Shown here piece after piece: positions 60,577 to 64,000 of a stretch of DNA of 64,000 bases. Origin of the DNA: Xanthobacteraceae bacterium. GTDB lineage: Bacteria > Pseudomonadota > Alphaproteobacteria > Rhizobiales > Xanthobacteraceae. The stretch is taken from assembly GCA_029239875.1 (NCBI GenBank), contig JARBUD010000013.1, positions 186,001 through 250,000 of the forward strand, read 5' to 3'. The first letter of the stretch is position 1; each line of letters opens with the position of its first letter. The notes under the pieces were generated by a model, which ran no database searches, was not told where the DNA came from, and saw nothing but the letters and a program-made list of their open reading frames with translations. A program made the translations under genes and the position numbers.

Positions 60577-64000
<3,424 letters not shown>

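Overview
The window is high-GC DNA with tightly packed genes and Rhizobiales-type gene content: DUF930, DUF1508, DUF3750, HXXEE and DUF6600 proteins, a tripartite tricarboxylate transporter, a TetR-EmrAB efflux unit, and a Mur-box-like site before mntH. It also carries many copies of a 'CCTCATCCTGAGGTGC' palindromic intergenic repeat. I infer an alphaproteobacterium of the Hyphomicrobiales (Xanthobacter/Ancylobacter/Bosea-like). This rests on gene content and base composition, not on a database search. I see no prophage, transposase, CRISPR array or plasmid gene, so this looks like ordinary chromosome. Both ends cut through genes: murJ on the left and metH on the right.

Layout. 1-7 kb: murJ (partial), a Uma2-like nuclease, an aminotransferase/dehydrogenase pair for an amino-sugar nucleotide, an SH3-domain membrane protein and pncB. 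7-15.5 kb: a patatin-like enzyme whose catalytic halves flank a multi-span membrane region, an Old-Yellow-type alkene reductase with an apparent 5' frameshift, an HXXEE membrane protein, a transglutaminase-like protease, a GGDEF protein followed by a CxxC protein, and a sulfotransferase. 15.6-19 kb: tRNA-Lys(CTT) and a tctCBA operon whose tctA is broken by a small deletion. 19-22 kb: a pabB-pabA-pabC folate cluster, with a palindromic repeat forming the in-frame 3' end of pabA. 22-27 kb: DUF930, a large Gln/Arg/Ala-rich DUF6600 protein with a strong terminator, and leuA.

27-31.5 kb: emrA-emrB efflux genes divergent from a tetR, with two 15-bp operator-like palindromes between them. 31.5-38 kb: cfa, malonyl-CoA decarboxylase, mntH with a candidate Mur box, DUF3750, and an MltB-type lytic transglycosylase. 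38-48 kb: GMC oxidoreductase, mepA plus an L,D-transpeptidase, a flavin monooxygenase, PRC-barrel, DUF1508, lepA and two metallo-beta-lactamase-fold proteins. 48-54.3 kb: a BMP-type ABC importer (binding protein, double ATPase, two permeases) in one unit with a CodA-like deaminase, probably for uptake and deamination of a nucleobase or related ring compound. 54.4-64 kb: pdxY-phzF-nudix, several very small genes, a DUF488 protein, an amidase, an LssY-C-domain protein and metH.

The points most worth a second look are the frameshifts in tctA and in the 5' end of the alkene reductase, the repeat-derived C-terminus of PabA, a cysteine at a specificity position of the CodA-like deaminase, the EmrAB operators, the mntH Mur-like box, and the palindromic repeats that fill most larger gaps. 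I did not find a convincing, wholly new multi-gene system.
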